Positions 19,820 to 28,870 of a DNA stretch of 64,000 nt are shown here, piece after piece (the first letter of the stretch is position 1; each line of letters opens with the position of its first letter). Source of the stretch: Kosakonia quasisacchari (GTDB taxonomy: Bacteria; Pseudomonadota; Gammaproteobacteria; Enterobacterales; Enterobacteriaceae); contig NZ_SJOP01000002.1 in assembly GCF_004331415.1 (NCBI RefSeq), forward strand, positions 62,001-126,000, given 5' to 3'. Below the pieces are notes generated by a model, which saw only the letters and a program-made list of their open reading frames with translations, ran no database searches and was not told the DNA's origin. Made by a program: the position numbers and the translations under genes.

Positions 19820-20844
19820 CATAAAACTCCGACATCTTTCCACGCTTGTTCGATAGCGGCGGCGATTTTCTTACCGGACCGTTTTTCGCCATGTTTGATG
19901 GTGAATTTGGCGAAGGCCGCAAAGTCGGCATTTTGCGCGAGTGACTTGTCACACACCGTGTCATACCAGGCGTATCCTGCTTTTTCCCATGCATATCCGC
20001 CAATAGCGGTTGCTGCCAGGTAAAACGCCCGGTTAGGAATGCCAGAATTCAGGTGTACGCCGCCGTTATCCTCACGCGTTTTAATAAAATCTTTCATATG
20101 CGCAGGCTGCGGATCTTTACCCAATAATGGGTCATCGTAAGCCGTCCCCGGCTTCGACATAGAACGCAACCCTTTGCCATGAATGCCTTTTGCTAGCAAG
20201 CCTTCACCAATGATCCAGTCTGCCTGATCTGCCGTCTGCTGCTGGTGGTACTGTTTTACCAGCGAACCGAACACATCGGATAACGACTCATTTAACGCGC
20301 CAGCTTGTTCAAAATAGATCAAACCTGCTTCCGTTTCTGTGACGCCGTGGCTCAGTTCATGTGCCACTACGTCAATGGCAATGGTAAAACGATTGAAGAT
20401 CTCACCATCACCATCGCCAAACACCATCTGTTGACCATTCCAGAAAGCGTTCTGGTAATCCTTGCCGTAATGCACGGTGCCGCTGAGAATTAACCCCTGA
20501 TTATCCAGTGAGTTGCGCTTATAGACCTGCCAGAAGAAATCATGGGTGACACCCAGGTAGTCGTAAGCTTCGGTGACGGCGACATCACCCGTCGGTGGCT
20601 GTCCCTCATAGCGCACTTGCTCGCCGGGCAACGTCTCTTTGTGCTGAGCGTCATAAATATCGCGCACCAGCTCGCCGGGCGAAGTGACCAGCGGCGCATC
20701 GACTTTGCCGTGGCTGTGCGCCATCAACGTTTGTACATGCGTTAAAGTCTGGCGGGCGCAGCGTTGCTGAAGCTCAGAACCATTGTCGATAATGCGGCGC
20801 AGGATATAAGGCGGGATAACACTGTGGGGATGACGTGCATTCAT
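19819..20844 (-). CDS. Protealysin-like M4 (thermolysin family) metalloprotease
   Basis: The 341-residue zinc protease has no signal peptide, which distinguishes protealysins from secreted thermolysins. The N-terminal 50 residues match the short protealysin propeptide (IPPYILRRIIDNG). Zinc ligands are His162 and His166 (AHELSHGVTE, catalytic Glu163) and Glu186 (GALNESLSDVFG). His264 in GGVHLNSG is the transition-state histidine. All catalytic residues are intact. Protealysin and grimelysin of Serratia cleave actin and are linked to host-cell invasion; a similar role here is only inference. The gene overlaps the inhibitor gene downstream and lies 71 bases after xseA on the same strand. GGAGATCAAC precedes the ATG. 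Confidence 0.92.
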   Translation of the reverse strand: MNARHPHSVIPPYILRRIIDNGSELQQRCARQTLTHVQTLMAHSHGKVDAPLVTSPGELVRDIYDAQHKETLPGEQVRYEGQPPTGDVAVTEAYDYLGVTHDFFWQVYKRNSLDNQGLILSGTVHYGKDYQNAFWNGQQMVFGDGDGEIFNRFTIAIDVVAHELSHGVTETEAGLIYFEQAGALNESLSDVFGSLVKQYHQQQTADQADWIIGEGLLAKGIHGKGLRSMSKPGTAYDDPLLGKDPQPAHMKDFIKTREDNGGVHLNSGIPNRAFYLAATAIGGYAWEKAGYAWYDTVCDKSLAQNADFAAFAKFTIKHGEKRSGKKIAAAIEQAWKDVGVL

Positions 20845-20915
20845 GTTGATCTCCTTGATAAAACAAAAAAGAACAACAAAAAGTATAGATTCGTCTGATT
20901 TATTGAGCGCGTGAA

Positions 20916-22289
20916 TTAGGAGGATTTACGTTGGCGCGCTTTTTTCACCGGTGTAACGGCACTGACTTCACTTTCCACCCAGCCGTCATTCAGCCGCGTA
21001 GTCAGTTTGTCGCCTGCTTTTACCTGTTTGGTCTGCTTCAACACTTTGCCGTCGGTCGCGGTGGTTACGCTATAACCGCGCGCCAGCGTTGCCAGCGGGC
21101 TGACTGCTTCCAGGTGGGTGATGGCTGAACCGAAGCGTTCGCGCGTGTTGCTTAGTCGCTCGCGGATTTGCTGGCTCAGGCGATATTCCAGTTGCTGAAT
21201 GCGGGTTTGCGCCCGGTAAATGCGTGGCTGTGGAGTTTGTTGATTCAGGCGCTGCAATACGCGCTGCTGGCGTGCAGAAGTGCGTTTTAACTGATTATCC
21301 AGCGCGTTGTGCATGCGTTGTTGCAGCCGTTCCAGCACGGTTTGCTGACGCGCCAGCCGTAGTTGCGGGTGCTGCTGTTGCAGGCGATGATTTAACTGGG
21401 CGAAACGGCGGCTGCGCCCTGCCAGATAATAATCCATCGACATTTCTAAGCGCTGTTGCATCGCCTGAACCTGGCGCAGCAGTTCCAGTTGATTGCGGCT
21501 GACAATTTCCGCTGCCGCAGAAGGGGTTGGCGCACGCAGGTCGGCAACAAAATCGGCAATGGTTACGTCGGTTTCGTGCCCAACGGCGCTCACCACTGGA
21601 ATACGGCTGGCGAAAATCGCCCGCGCTACGCGTTCGTCGTTAAAGCTCCACAAATCTTCCAGTGAACCGCCGCCGCGACCGACAATCAGCACGTCGCACT
21701 CTTCGCGTGCATTTGCCAGCTCAATGGCGCGAACAATCTGCGCGGGCGCATCTTCGCCTTGTACAGCAGTCGGGTAAATCACCACCGGCAGCGACGGATC
21801 GCGGCGTTTCAGCACGTGCAAAATATCGTGCAGCGCGGCACCGGTTTTCGAAGTGATAACACCAACGCAATGGGCGGGTGAGGGCAGCGGCTGCTTAAAC
21901 TGCTGGTCGAACAGCCCTTCGGCGGCAAGCTTAGCTTTAAGTTGCTCATACTTCTGTTGCAGCAGCCCTTCACCGGCCGGTTGCATGCTCTCGACAATAA
22001 TCTGGTATTCACCGCGCGGTTCATACAGCGTGATATTGGCGCGTACCAGCACTTGCTGGCCATGCTGCGGGCGAAACGTGACGCGGCGGTTGCTGTTGCG
22101 AAACATCGCGCAGCGTACCTGGGCAGTATCGTCTTTTAAGGTGAAGTACCAGTGACCGGAAGCGGGCTGGGTAAAGTTGGAGATTTCCCCGCTGATCCAC
22201 ACCTGACCGAGTTCGCGTTCCAGCAGTAAGCGCACCGACTGATTAAGGCGGCTAACCGTAAAAATTGAGGGGGATTGGAACGACGACAT
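20916..22289 (-). CDS. xseA: Exodeoxyribonuclease VII large subunit
   Basis: Catalytic large subunit of the single-strand-specific exonuclease VII, used in mismatch repair and clearance of single-stranded DNA. The N-terminal OB-fold (about 10-110, with [24 protein letters not shown]) is followed by the nuclease domain ([30 protein letters not shown]) and a long Gln/Arg-rich coiled coil (about 270-400). The length of 457 agrees with E. coli (456). It is divergent from guaB. Confidence 0.97.
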   Translation of the reverse strand: MSSFQSPSIFTVSRLNQSVRLLLERELGQVWISGEISNFTQPASGHWYFTLKDDTAQVRCAMFRNSNRRVTFRPQHGQQVLVRANITLYEPRGEYQIIVESMQPAGEGLLQQKYEQLKAKLAAEGLFDQQFKQPLPSPAHCVGVITSKTGAALHDILHVLKRRDPSLPVVIYPTAVQGEDAPAQIVRAIELANAREECDVLIVGRGGGSLEDLWSFNDERVARAIFASRIPVVSAVGHETDVTIADFVADLRAPTPSAAAEIVSRNQLELLRQVQAMQQRLEMSMDYYLAGRSRRFAQLNHRLQQQHPQLRLARQQTVLERLQQRMHNALDNQLKRTSARQQRVLQRLNQQTPQPRIYRAQTRIQQLEYRLSQQIRERLSNTRERFGSAITHLEAVSPLATLARGYSVTTATDGKVLKQTKQVKAGDKLTTRLNDGWVESEVSAVTPVKKARQRKSS

Positions 22290-22381
22290 GTGAGCCAGAT
22301 CAAATTCTAAATCAGCAAGTTATTCGTTCGATAGTAACCCGAAACGAGGGGATGGCAAGTATTTTTCTTAAAAAAGTGTGG

Positions 22382-22407
22382 ATGCAATCGGTTACGCTCT
22401 GTATAAT
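22382..22407 (+). promoter_or_regulatory. guaBA promoter with overlapping PurR-like box
   Basis: The -10 hexamer TATAAT (22402-22407) lies 41 bases before the guaB ATG. ATGCAATCGGTTACGC (22382-22397) matches the PurR consensus at 10 of its 14 defined positions and covers the -35 and spacer region, so PurR binding would block RNA polymerase. PurR control of guaBA is established in E. coli. Confidence 0.65.
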
Positions 22408-22448
22408 GCCACGGCAATATTTAACCCCCCAGGTCAGAGATATTGCCC

Positions 22449-23915
22449 ATGCTACGTATCGCTAAAGAAGCACTGACGTTTGACGACGTCCTCCTCGTTC
22501 CCGCTCATTCCACCGTTCTGCCGAATACTGCCGACTTGAGCACGCAGCTCACCAAAACCATTCGCCTGAACATTCCTATGCTCTCTGCGGCGATGGATAC
22601 CGTGACGGAAGCGCGCCTGGCGATTGCCCTGGCACAGGAAGGCGGCATTGGCTTTATTCACAAAAACATGTCCATTGAGCGCCAGGCGGAAGAAGTTCGC
22701 CGCGTGAAGAAACATGAATCCGGCGTGGTTAAAGACCCGCAAACCGTTCTGCCGACCACCACCCTGCGCGAAGTGAAAGAGCTGACCGAACGTAACGGCT
22801 TTGCCGGTTACCCGGTGGTGAATAACGACAACGAATTGGTCGGCATCATCACCGGCCGTGATGTGCGTTTCGTTACCGATCTGAACCAGCCGGTTAGCGT
22901 GTATATGACGCCGAAAGAGCGACTGGTGACTGTTCGCGAAGGTGAAACCCGCGAAGTGGTGCTCACCAAAATGCACGAAAAACGCGTTGAAAAAGCGCTG
23001 GTTGTCGACGACAGCTTCCACCTGCGTGGCATGATCACCGTGAAAGACTTCCAGAAAGCAGAACGTAAACCGAACGCCTGTAAAGATGAGCAGGGTCAAC
23101 TGCGCGTTGGCGCAGCGGTTGGCGCGGGTGCCGGTAACGAAGAGCGTGTTGACGCGCTGGTTGCCGCAGGCGTTGATGTGCTGCTGATCGACTCCTCTCA
23201 CGGCCACTCCGAAGGCGTTTTGCAGCGCATTCGCGAAACCCGTGCCAAATACCCGGATCTGCAAATCATCGGCGGTAACGTCGCAACAGGCGCGGGCGCT
23301 CGTGCGCTGGCAGAAGCGGGCGTGAGTGCAGTGAAAGTGGGTATCGGCCCTGGCTCCATCTGTACAACTCGTATCGTGACTGGCGTGGGCGTTCCGCAGA
23401 TCACCGCCGTTTCCGACGCGGTTGAAGCGCTGGAAGGCACCGGCATTCCGGTTATCGCTGACGGCGGTATCCGTTTCTCTGGCGACATCGCCAAAGCGAT
23501 CGCCGCAGGCGCTGCCGCCGTGATGGTTGGCTCTATGCTGGCTGGTACTGAAGAATCCCCGGGCGAAATCGAACTCTACCAGGGCCGCTCTTACAAATCT
23601 TACCGTGGCATGGGCTCGCTGGGCGCGATGTCTAAAGGCTCTTCTGACCGCTACTTCCAGAGCGATAACGCCGCCGACAAACTGGTGCCGGAAGGTATCG
23701 AAGGCCGCGTGGCTTATAAAGGCCGCCTGAAAGAGATCATTCACCAGCAGATGGGCGGCCTGCGCTCCTGTATGGGTCTGACCGGCTGTGGTACTATCGA
23801 CGACCTGCGCACCAAAGCGGAATTCGTGCGTATCAGCGGCGCGGGCATTCAGGAAAGCCACGTTCACGACGTGACCATCACCAAGGAATCCCCGAACTAC
23901 CGCATGGGTTCTTAA
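22449..23915 (+). CDS. guaB: IMP dehydrogenase
   Basis: Rate-limiting step of GMP synthesis, oxidising IMP to XMP with NAD. The 488 residues equal E. coli GuaB. The catalytic loop is [11 protein letters not shown] with Cys305. Two CBS domains (about 93-205) interrupt the TIM barrel. The flap carries GRVAYKGRL and [17 protein letters not shown] two codons upstream is open, but ATG at 22449 gives the standard [16 protein letters not shown] start. Confidence 0.98.
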   Translation: MLRIAKEALTFDDVLLVPAHSTVLPNTADLSTQLTKTIRLNIPMLSAAMDTVTEARLAIALAQEGGIGFIHKNMSIERQAEEVRRVKKHESGVVKDPQTVLPTTTLREVKELTERNGFAGYPVVNNDNELVGIITGRDVRFVTDLNQPVSVYMTPKERLVTVREGETREVVLTKMHEKRVEKALVVDDSFHLRGMITVKDFQKAERKPNACKDEQGQLRVGAAVGAGAGNEERVDALVAAGVDVLLIDSSHGHSEGVLQRIRETRAKYPDLQIIGGNVATGAGARALAEAGVSAVKVGIGPGSICTTRIVTGVGVPQITAVSDAVEALEGTGIPVIADGGIRFSGDIAKAIAAGAAAVMVGSMLAGTEESPGEIELYQGRSYKSYRGMGSLGAMSKGSSDRYFQSDNAADKLVPEGIEGRVAYKGRLKEIIHQQMGGLRSCMGLTGCGTIDDLRTKAEFVRISGAGIQESHVHDVTITKESPNYRMGS

Positions 23916-23923
23916 TGATTTTC

Positions 23924-23947
23924 GCGCCCGGTGCTCTCACCGGGCGC
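23924..23947 (+). terminator. Intercistronic hairpin between guaB and guaA
   Basis: A perfect ten-base-pair stem GCGCCCGGTG/CACCGGGCGC with loop CTCT is followed by only three T residues. It can act as a partial terminator or mRNA stabiliser inside the guaBA operon. Confidence 0.5.
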
Positions 23948-23976
23948 TTTCGTAACTTGCCTCGGAAGTAACGTCA

Positions 23977-25554
23977 ATGACGGACAACATTCATAAACAT
24001 CGTATTCTTATCCTCGATTTCGGTTCTCAGTACACCCAACTGGTTGCGCGCCGCGTGCGTGAACTGGGCGTTTACTGCGAACTGTGGGCGTGGGATGTCA
24101 CCGAAGCGCAGATCCGCGACTTCAATCCCAGCGGCATCATCCTTTCCGGCGGCCCGGAAAGCACCACCGAAGACAACAGCCCGCGCGCACCACAATACGT
24201 GTTCGACGCTGGCGTGCCGGTGCTTGGCGTCTGCTACGGCATGCAGACCATGGCGATGCAGCTCGGCGGCCACGTTGAAGGATCTAACGAGCGTGAATTC
24301 GGTTACGCACAGGTTGAAGTTCAGACCGACAGCGCACTGGTTCGCGGCATTGAGGATTCGCTGACCGCAGAAGGCAAAGTGTTGCTGGACGTGTGGATGA
24401 GCCACGGCGACAAAGTCACGGCGATCCCGTCTGGCTTCGTGACCGTTGCCAGCACCGAAAGCTGCCCGTTTGCGATCATGGCGAACGAAGAAAAACGCTT
24501 CTACGGCGTGCAGTTCCACCCGGAAGTGACCCATACCCGCCAGGGCCTGCGTATGCTGGAGCGCTTTGTGCGCGACATCTGCGAATGTGAAGCGCTGTGG
24601 ACGCCGGCAAAAATCATCGATGACGCTGTTGAGCGCATCCGCCAGCAGGTTGGCGATGACAAAGTGATCCTCGGCCTCTCCGGCGGCGTGGACTCTTCCG
24701 TAACCGCGATGCTGCTGCACCGCGCTATCGGCAAAAACCTGACCTGCGTATTCGTTGATAACGGTCTGCTGCGTTTGAATGAAGCTCAGCAGGTAATGGA
24801 CATGTTTGGCGACCACTTCGGTCTGAACATTGTCCACGTTGAAGGGGAAGCGCGTTTCCTGGATGCATTGGCCGGTGAGAACGATCCGGAAGCAAAACGC
24901 AAAATCATTGGCCGCGTATTCGTGGAAGTGTTCGACGAAGAAGCACTGAAGCTGGAAGACGTGAAATGGCTGGCGCAGGGCACAATCTACCCGGACGTGA
25001 TCGAATCCGCTGCGTCGGCAACCGGTAAAGCGCACGTTATCAAATCTCACCACAACGTGGGTGGCCTGCCGAAAGAGATGAAGATGGGGCTGGTTGAACC
25101 GCTACGTGAGCTGTTCAAAGATGAAGTGCGTAAAATTGGTCTGGAACTGGGCCTGCCGTACGACATGCTGTACCGCCATCCGTTCCCGGGCCCGGGCCTC
25201 GGTGTTCGCGTGCTGGGCGAAGTGAAGAAAGAGTATTGCGACCTGCTGCGCCGCGCTGATGCGATCTTTATCGAAGAGCTGCATAAAGCCGATCTCTACA
25301 ACAAAGTGAGCCAGGCGTTCACCGTGTTCCTGCCGGTTCGCTCCGTAGGTGTGATGGGCGACGGTCGTAAATACGACTGGGTTGTCTCTCTGCGTGCAGT
25401 AGAAACCATCGACTTTATGACCGCACATTGGGCGCATCTGCCGTACGATTTCCTCGGCCGCGTTTCTAACCGCATCATCAACGAAGTAAACGGTATTTCC
25501 CGCGTGGTGTATGACATCAGCGGTAAACCGCCAGCGACGATTGAGTGGGAATGA
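23977..25554 (+). CDS. guaA: GMP synthase (glutamine-hydrolysing)
   Basis: Converts XMP to GMP using ATP and glutamine. The glutaminase half (about 1-200) has the nucleophile Cys86 in [10 protein letters not shown] and the His/Glu pair in VQFHPEVTH. The ATP-pyrophosphatase half begins with the P-loop LSGGVDSS, and the C-terminal dimerisation domain ends in PPATIEWE. The length of 525 equals E. coli GuaA. A strong terminator follows. Confidence 0.98.
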   Translation: MTDNIHKHRILILDFGSQYTQLVARRVRELGVYCELWAWDVTEAQIRDFNPSGIILSGGPESTTEDNSPRAPQYVFDAGVPVLGVCYGMQTMAMQLGGHVEGSNEREFGYAQVEVQTDSALVRGIEDSLTAEGKVLLDVWMSHGDKVTAIPSGFVTVASTESCPFAIMANEEKRFYGVQFHPEVTHTRQGLRMLERFVRDICECEALWTPAKIIDDAVERIRQQVGDDKVILGLSGGVDSSVTAMLLHRAIGKNLTCVFVDNGLLRLNEAQQVMDMFGDHFGLNIVHVEGEARFLDALAGENDPEAKRKIIGRVFVEVFDEEALKLEDVKWLAQGTIYPDVIESAASATGKAHVIKSHHNVGGLPKEMKMGLVEPLRELFKDEVRKIGLELGLPYDMLYRHPFPGPGLGVRVLGEVKKEYCDLLRRADAIFIEELHKADLYNKVSQAFTVFLPVRSVGVMGDGRKYDWVVSLRAVETIDFMTAHWAHLPYDFLGRVSNRIINEVNGISRVVYDISGKPPATIEWE

Positions 25555-25583
25555 TTTCGTTCCTGCTGAAGATATAAAATATT

Positions 25584-25608
25584 AAGCCCGCGAAAGCGGG
25601 CTTTTTTG
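25584..25608 (+). terminator. Rho-independent terminator after guaA
   Basis: Stem GCCCGC/GCGGGC (25586-25591 with 25596-25601), tetraloop GAAA and six T residues lie 30 bases after the guaA stop. Confidence 0.9.
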
Positions 25609-26190
25609 TTTATGTATATAGTGTCTTGCGGGATTTATTGACGGTTAATTAAGAGTTTTTATTAATTTGCAGAAGGGGATTAATCATATAAATTCTATTT
25701 TTGTATATTTTTATTTGATGTGGCTATATTAAAAATATAAGTTCTTGAGTTAAGTTTTTTGTGGATAAAGATAATTATCAAGTTCTGCTTATGATCCTAA
25801 ATTGCGTATTTTGAATGATATAAAAAGCTAATTGCAAACAGTTTGTCGATCTCCTCACTTTCGGCATGTCGTTATATGATAATTTATACGCCATTTTTAA
25901 AAATTAACATCTCGTATTTGTTTAGTGCCAGAGACGGGGTTGATAGTATATCGGTGAATTAATTGGTGGGGTGTATTTCAGTTACACTTTCTATAAACGA
26001 GATTATCGCAAAAAACATCAATATCTCAAGGGGAACGAAGTGGTATTCGAAATTAGAAAAGAGGTTAAATTGTTGGCATCTCTAAATTAAAATTTGGCGA
26101 TCCACCAAGGGGAATTATTCATAGGACTTTGAGATCAAACTGATTCAGCTCTCTAAATACCGATAAAACGGGTTGTAAACTATTCATTAG

Positions 26191-26379
26191 GGAACTGATG
26201 AAGAAATAATTTGTGGCTTTATTGCTATTGAATATTTTCCAGAAGCGTTAGGTGAATCTGATATAGAAATAACGATCTTAGCCAGTACCGTAGAAGATTA
26301 TGAAAAATTATTTAAACATCATTTAGCTATTTATAAAAAGGAGATTGAATCGGGCAATACATTAATAAATTCAATCTAA
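26191..26379 (+). pseudogene. Decayed 3' gene fragment, family unknown
   Basis: An open frame of 62 codons begins right after a TAG and has no usable start codon. It reads GTDEEIICGFIAIEYFPEAL and continues as an acidic, protein-like sequence to a TAA at 26379. Amino-acid composition and codon use look like a real but AT-rich gene, so this is probably the C-terminal part of a lost protein. I do not recognise the family. A small immunity-type protein is one possibility, without proof. Confidence 0.45.
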
Positions 26380-26384
26380 AATTT

Positions 26385-26626
26385 TCAATCCCTTTGTCTT
26401 TCATGTGGCGGTGGGAAATCCATCACCTGTATCGAATTTCCTGCTTTTAAATTATCAGCTCCTTATATTTCACCCCTGTGCGTAAATTCCATTTTCTGCC
26501 CCTTCAATTTGATGCCCGGAATGTGCGTTTTTTGAACAATTTCGACTCATCGGCAGGATGAATAGCTATTCCATGAAACGGCATATTTGAAACGTTAGTT
26601 TGAATAAATTGGTGAATCCTAAGCAT
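26385..26626 (-). pseudogene. Decayed small gene with frameshift and in-frame stop
   Basis: On the minus strand an ATG at 26626 opens a 40-codon frame (MLRIHQFIQTNVSNMPFHGI and on) ending in TGA at 26504. A second frame continues from about 26525 (HIPGIKLKGQKMEFTHRGEI), is cut by TAA at 26463-26465, then reads GADNLKAGNSIQVMDFPPPH to a TGA at 26385. Joined, the pieces resemble one protein of about 80 residues with one frameshift and one nonsense change. It converges on the other fragment with a five-base gap. Family unknown. Confidence 0.45.
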
Positions 26627-26690
26627 ATTTTCTCTCTCGCAAGTACCGTCTTTCTAACTCTTTGATTCAAATGTGTAATGTGATTTAAAT

Positions 26691-26717
26691 TAAATTTTTA
26701 CGCCAGATTGCCGATAA
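26691..26717 (+). promoter_or_regulatory. Consensus sigma-28 (FliA) promoter of the first chemoreceptor gene
   Basis: TAAA (26691-26694), exactly 15 bases, then GCCGATAA (26710-26717): a full match to the flagellar class 3 promoter consensus. It lies 70 bases before the start codon. It places the receptor gene under FliA, with the flagellar regulon, and implies that the organism is motile. Confidence 0.9.
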
Positions 26718-26787
26718 GTTGTCCTTGGTATGCTCCTTTCAAAAGGGGCAGAAATTTATGAAATAACCTCAACCCAGGGTAATAAAT

Positions 26788-28326
26788 ATGTCAGTTAGGC
26801 GTTTTTCATTTCTCGTTTTTAGCCTGTTACTTGGTATCTTTCTCATCAGTTCGGCTTCTAACCTTTGGTCACTGACCCGCAGCAACGAGTCGCTGGATAA
26901 CGTGAACAAAGAGATCAGGGTCGTGCTGTCGGTTATTGACCCGATTAACCATAGCCGCACACTGCGTGTGCGGTTGATGGAAGCCATGATCAACGCCTCC
27001 CTGGGCGACAAACAGAAAGCGGATGCCTCGCTTGAGAGCGCGAAAGCGGTGATGCAAAAAGCCACCGATGCGTTCAACAACTACAAGGCTGCGCCACCTG
27101 TCGCGGGCGAAGAGGCGCTTTCGGCGCCTTACAGCCAGGCCTGGCAAACGTATGTTGATCAAGGCCTGCGTCCGTTGATGGACGCCGCGAGCAACAACGA
27201 CACGGCGCGTTTCAACCAGCTCGTCAGTACTACGATCCCGCAGCTTGATCGGCAGTTTGAGATCACACTCGATAACCTGCTTGCCTTCCGCGAAAAATAC
27301 GCCCAGCGCCTTAACAACGACGCGCAGAATCGCTTCGTGAACAGCATGGTGACCATTGGTGTTTTCGCCTTACTGTTTACCTTGATCATTGTCGCTATCT
27401 TTATCCTGCTGCATCGTCGTGTTCTTTCGCCGCTGGATGCCGCCCGCTTACATTGCCAGAAGATGGCGGCAGGGGAGCTGCACACTCCCGTTGTTTACGG
27501 ATCTAAAGACGAGATTGGCGACATGCTCGGTTCGCTTGAACAAATGCGTCTTGCCCTTCTGGAGATCATTGCCCAGGTGCGTAATTCCAGTCAGAGCGTG
27601 GCCCACGCGGCAGAAGAAATCGCTGCCGGTAATACTGATCTCTCGGCCCGTACCGAAGAGCAAGCAGCTTCTCTTGGGCAGACCGCTGCCAGCATGGAAC
27701 AGCTAACTTCAACGGTTAAGCACACCTCCGAAAACACACAACAGGCAAATACCCTTGCGACGGCGATGCGCAGCTCCGCGCAGGAAGGGAATACGATTGT
27801 TGAAAAGGCGGTGATGTCGATGAAAGAGATCGAATCCAGTTCCGGCAAAATAGACACCATCATCTCATTAATCGAAGACATTGCTTTCCAGACCAACATC
27901 CTGGCACTCAACGCGGCGGTTGAAGCGGCAAGAGCCGGCGAGCAGGGACGTGGGTTTGCGGTCGTGGCAAGTGAAGTTCGTAATCTGGCGCAGCGTTCGT
28001 CACTCGCAGCGAAAGAGATCAAAGAGCTTATTGAGGAATCCGGCCGGCAGGTACTTCTGGGTAGCGAAAGGGTGTCGCAGGCCGGAGACAGCATGCAACG
28101 CATTATTAGCACCGTTAAGCAGGTTTCTGAGTTGATGTCGGAAATTGCACTCTCGACCGGTGAGCAGAGTCGCGGCATTGAGCAGATAAACCAGGCCGTT
28201 GCGCAGATGGACACGGTAACGCAGCAAAACGCCGCGTTAGTAGAAGAAGCATCGGCGGCGGCGCATTCGCTTAAAGAGCAGTCTCAATTGCTGGAAGAGA
28301 CGGTAGCCGTTTTTAAACTGAGCTAA
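26788..28326 (+). CDS. Methyl-accepting chemotaxis protein, four-helix-bundle sensor
   Basis: A 512-residue Tsr/Tar-type chemoreceptor. TM1 lies at about 7-24, the periplasmic ligand domain at about 30-185 (helical, TarH-like), TM2 at 188-209 and the HAMP domain at about 210-263. The cytoplasmic signalling helix has the conserved tip [20 protein letters not shown] near residue 370. It ends in AVFKLS, so the C-terminal NWETF-type pentapeptide that tethers CheR and CheB is absent; the receptor would depend on other receptors for methylation. The ligand is unknown. It is transcribed from a perfect sigma-28 promoter and ends in its own hairpin. It lies in the variable guaA-yfgG interval. Confidence 0.93.
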   Translation: MSVRRFSFLVFSLLLGIFLISSASNLWSLTRSNESLDNVNKEIRVVLSVIDPINHSRTLRVRLMEAMINASLGDKQKADASLESAKAVMQKATDAFNNYKAAPPVAGEEALSAPYSQAWQTYVDQGLRPLMDAASNNDTARFNQLVSTTIPQLDRQFEITLDNLLAFREKYAQRLNNDAQNRFVNSMVTIGVFALLFTLIIVAIFILLHRRVLSPLDAARLHCQKMAAGELHTPVVYGSKDEIGDMLGSLEQMRLALLEIIAQVRNSSQSVAHAAEEIAAGNTDLSARTEEQAASLGQTAASMEQLTSTVKHTSENTQQANTLATAMRSSAQEGNTIVEKAVMSMKEIESSSGKIDTIISLIEDIAFQTNILALNAAVEAARAGEQGRGFAVVASEVRNLAQRSSLAAKEIKELIEESGRQVLLGSERVSQAGDSMQRIISTVKQVSELMSEIALSTGEQSRGIEQINQAVAQMDTVTQQNAALVEEASAAAHSLKEQSQLLEETVAVFKLS

Positions 28327-28346
28327 CGTTTTGCCAAAAAATATAC

Positions 28347-28383
28347 AGGCAGGCTGATGCCTGCCTTGTTGGTGATGTTTTTT
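28347..28383 (+). terminator. Hairpin after the first chemoreceptor gene
   Basis: A perfect stem AGGCAGGC/GCCTGCCT (28347-28354 with 28359-28366) with loop TGAT is followed, after a 12-base gap, by a T run. It is a probable intrinsic terminator 20 bases after the stop codon. Confidence 0.65.
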
Positions 28384-28810
28384 TAAATGGCCGCTATCGG
28401 GCCACCTGCGATTACTCGTTCTTTCAACAAGTCGGCACTGCACGCCATGACGGGCCGTTTTGCGCCAGGGGCGGACGTTACTAACGCAACGGTGAGTTAA
28501 AAAACGGGGAACAGGTCAGCATGTCTTTACCGTTCCAGAGCGTAGACACTTTGCCTGATAAAAAGGGTACGAACGAGCATGTTGCTGTCCGTACTGTTCA
28601 GTTTCATCAGAATGTACGCATATTGATGAAAATGATGTTGATATTATCAAAGTAAATTTATCCACGGAAAATAACGCATTACGACGATATTATCTTTTAT
28701 AGAAACAAGGTGGGTCATTTAAAAAATGTGAACGGCAGAACGTTTTTTCCCAAAACGACATTTTGTCCTCTGGAATGCGCTTTTATATGAAACCGCGGCA
28801 CAATTTAAAT
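28384..28810. other. Gene-free spacer between the two chemoreceptor genes
   Basis: No supported gene. A 44-codon frame starts at ATG 28521 and ends at 28655, but it has a poor ribosome-binding site and no recognisable sequence. TTGATATTATCAA near 28639-28651 is a palindrome with a three-base centre, one base short of an FNR site. Confidence 0.5.
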
Positions 28811-28837
28811 TAAAGAATTTCCAATTAATGTCGTTAT
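28811..28837 (+). promoter_or_regulatory. Degenerate sigma-28-like promoter of the second chemoreceptor gene
   Basis: TAAA (28811-28814), 15 bases, then GTCGTTAT (28830-28837), which shares five of eight bases with GCCGATAA. It lies 33 bases before the ATG. Position and spacing fit FliA control, but the -10 is weaker than that of the first receptor. Confidence 0.5.
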
Positions 28838-28870
28838 TACACCTAATTCAACCAGACGAGCGCTGCCATT

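Larger units (their letters stand above)
25609..26690. other. AT-rich stretch without intact genes
   Basis: About 1.1 kb of AT-rich DNA, clearly different in base composition from the GC-rich genes on both sides. No intact gene with a convincing start was found. It contains two convergent decayed coding fragments (listed separately). In 25960-26190 short reading-frame pieces such as RGTKWYSKLEKR and KFGDPPRGIIHRTL look protein-like but are broken by stops and frame changes. The stretch looks like the scar of a horizontally acquired gene or gene pair now eroding. Confidence 0.6.

Noticed and set aside
22452..23867. Long antisense open frame opposite guaB (471 codons)
   Set aside because: Shadow of the strongly biased guaB codons; low-complexity His/Phe/Arg-rich translation and no start signal.
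23974..25053. Long antisense open frame opposite guaA (359 codons)
   Set aside because: Mirror of guaA codon bias, with no family resemblance and no ribosome-binding site.
28639..28651. TTGATATTATCAA palindrome upstream of the second chemoreceptor
   Set aside because: The half-sites are separated by three bases, not the four that FNR needs, and the region is AT-rich enough for a chance dyad.
28521..28655. 44-codon open frame between the two chemoreceptor genes
   Set aside because: Weak ribosome-binding site, no recognisable motif, and it overlaps the probable control region of the second receptor gene.
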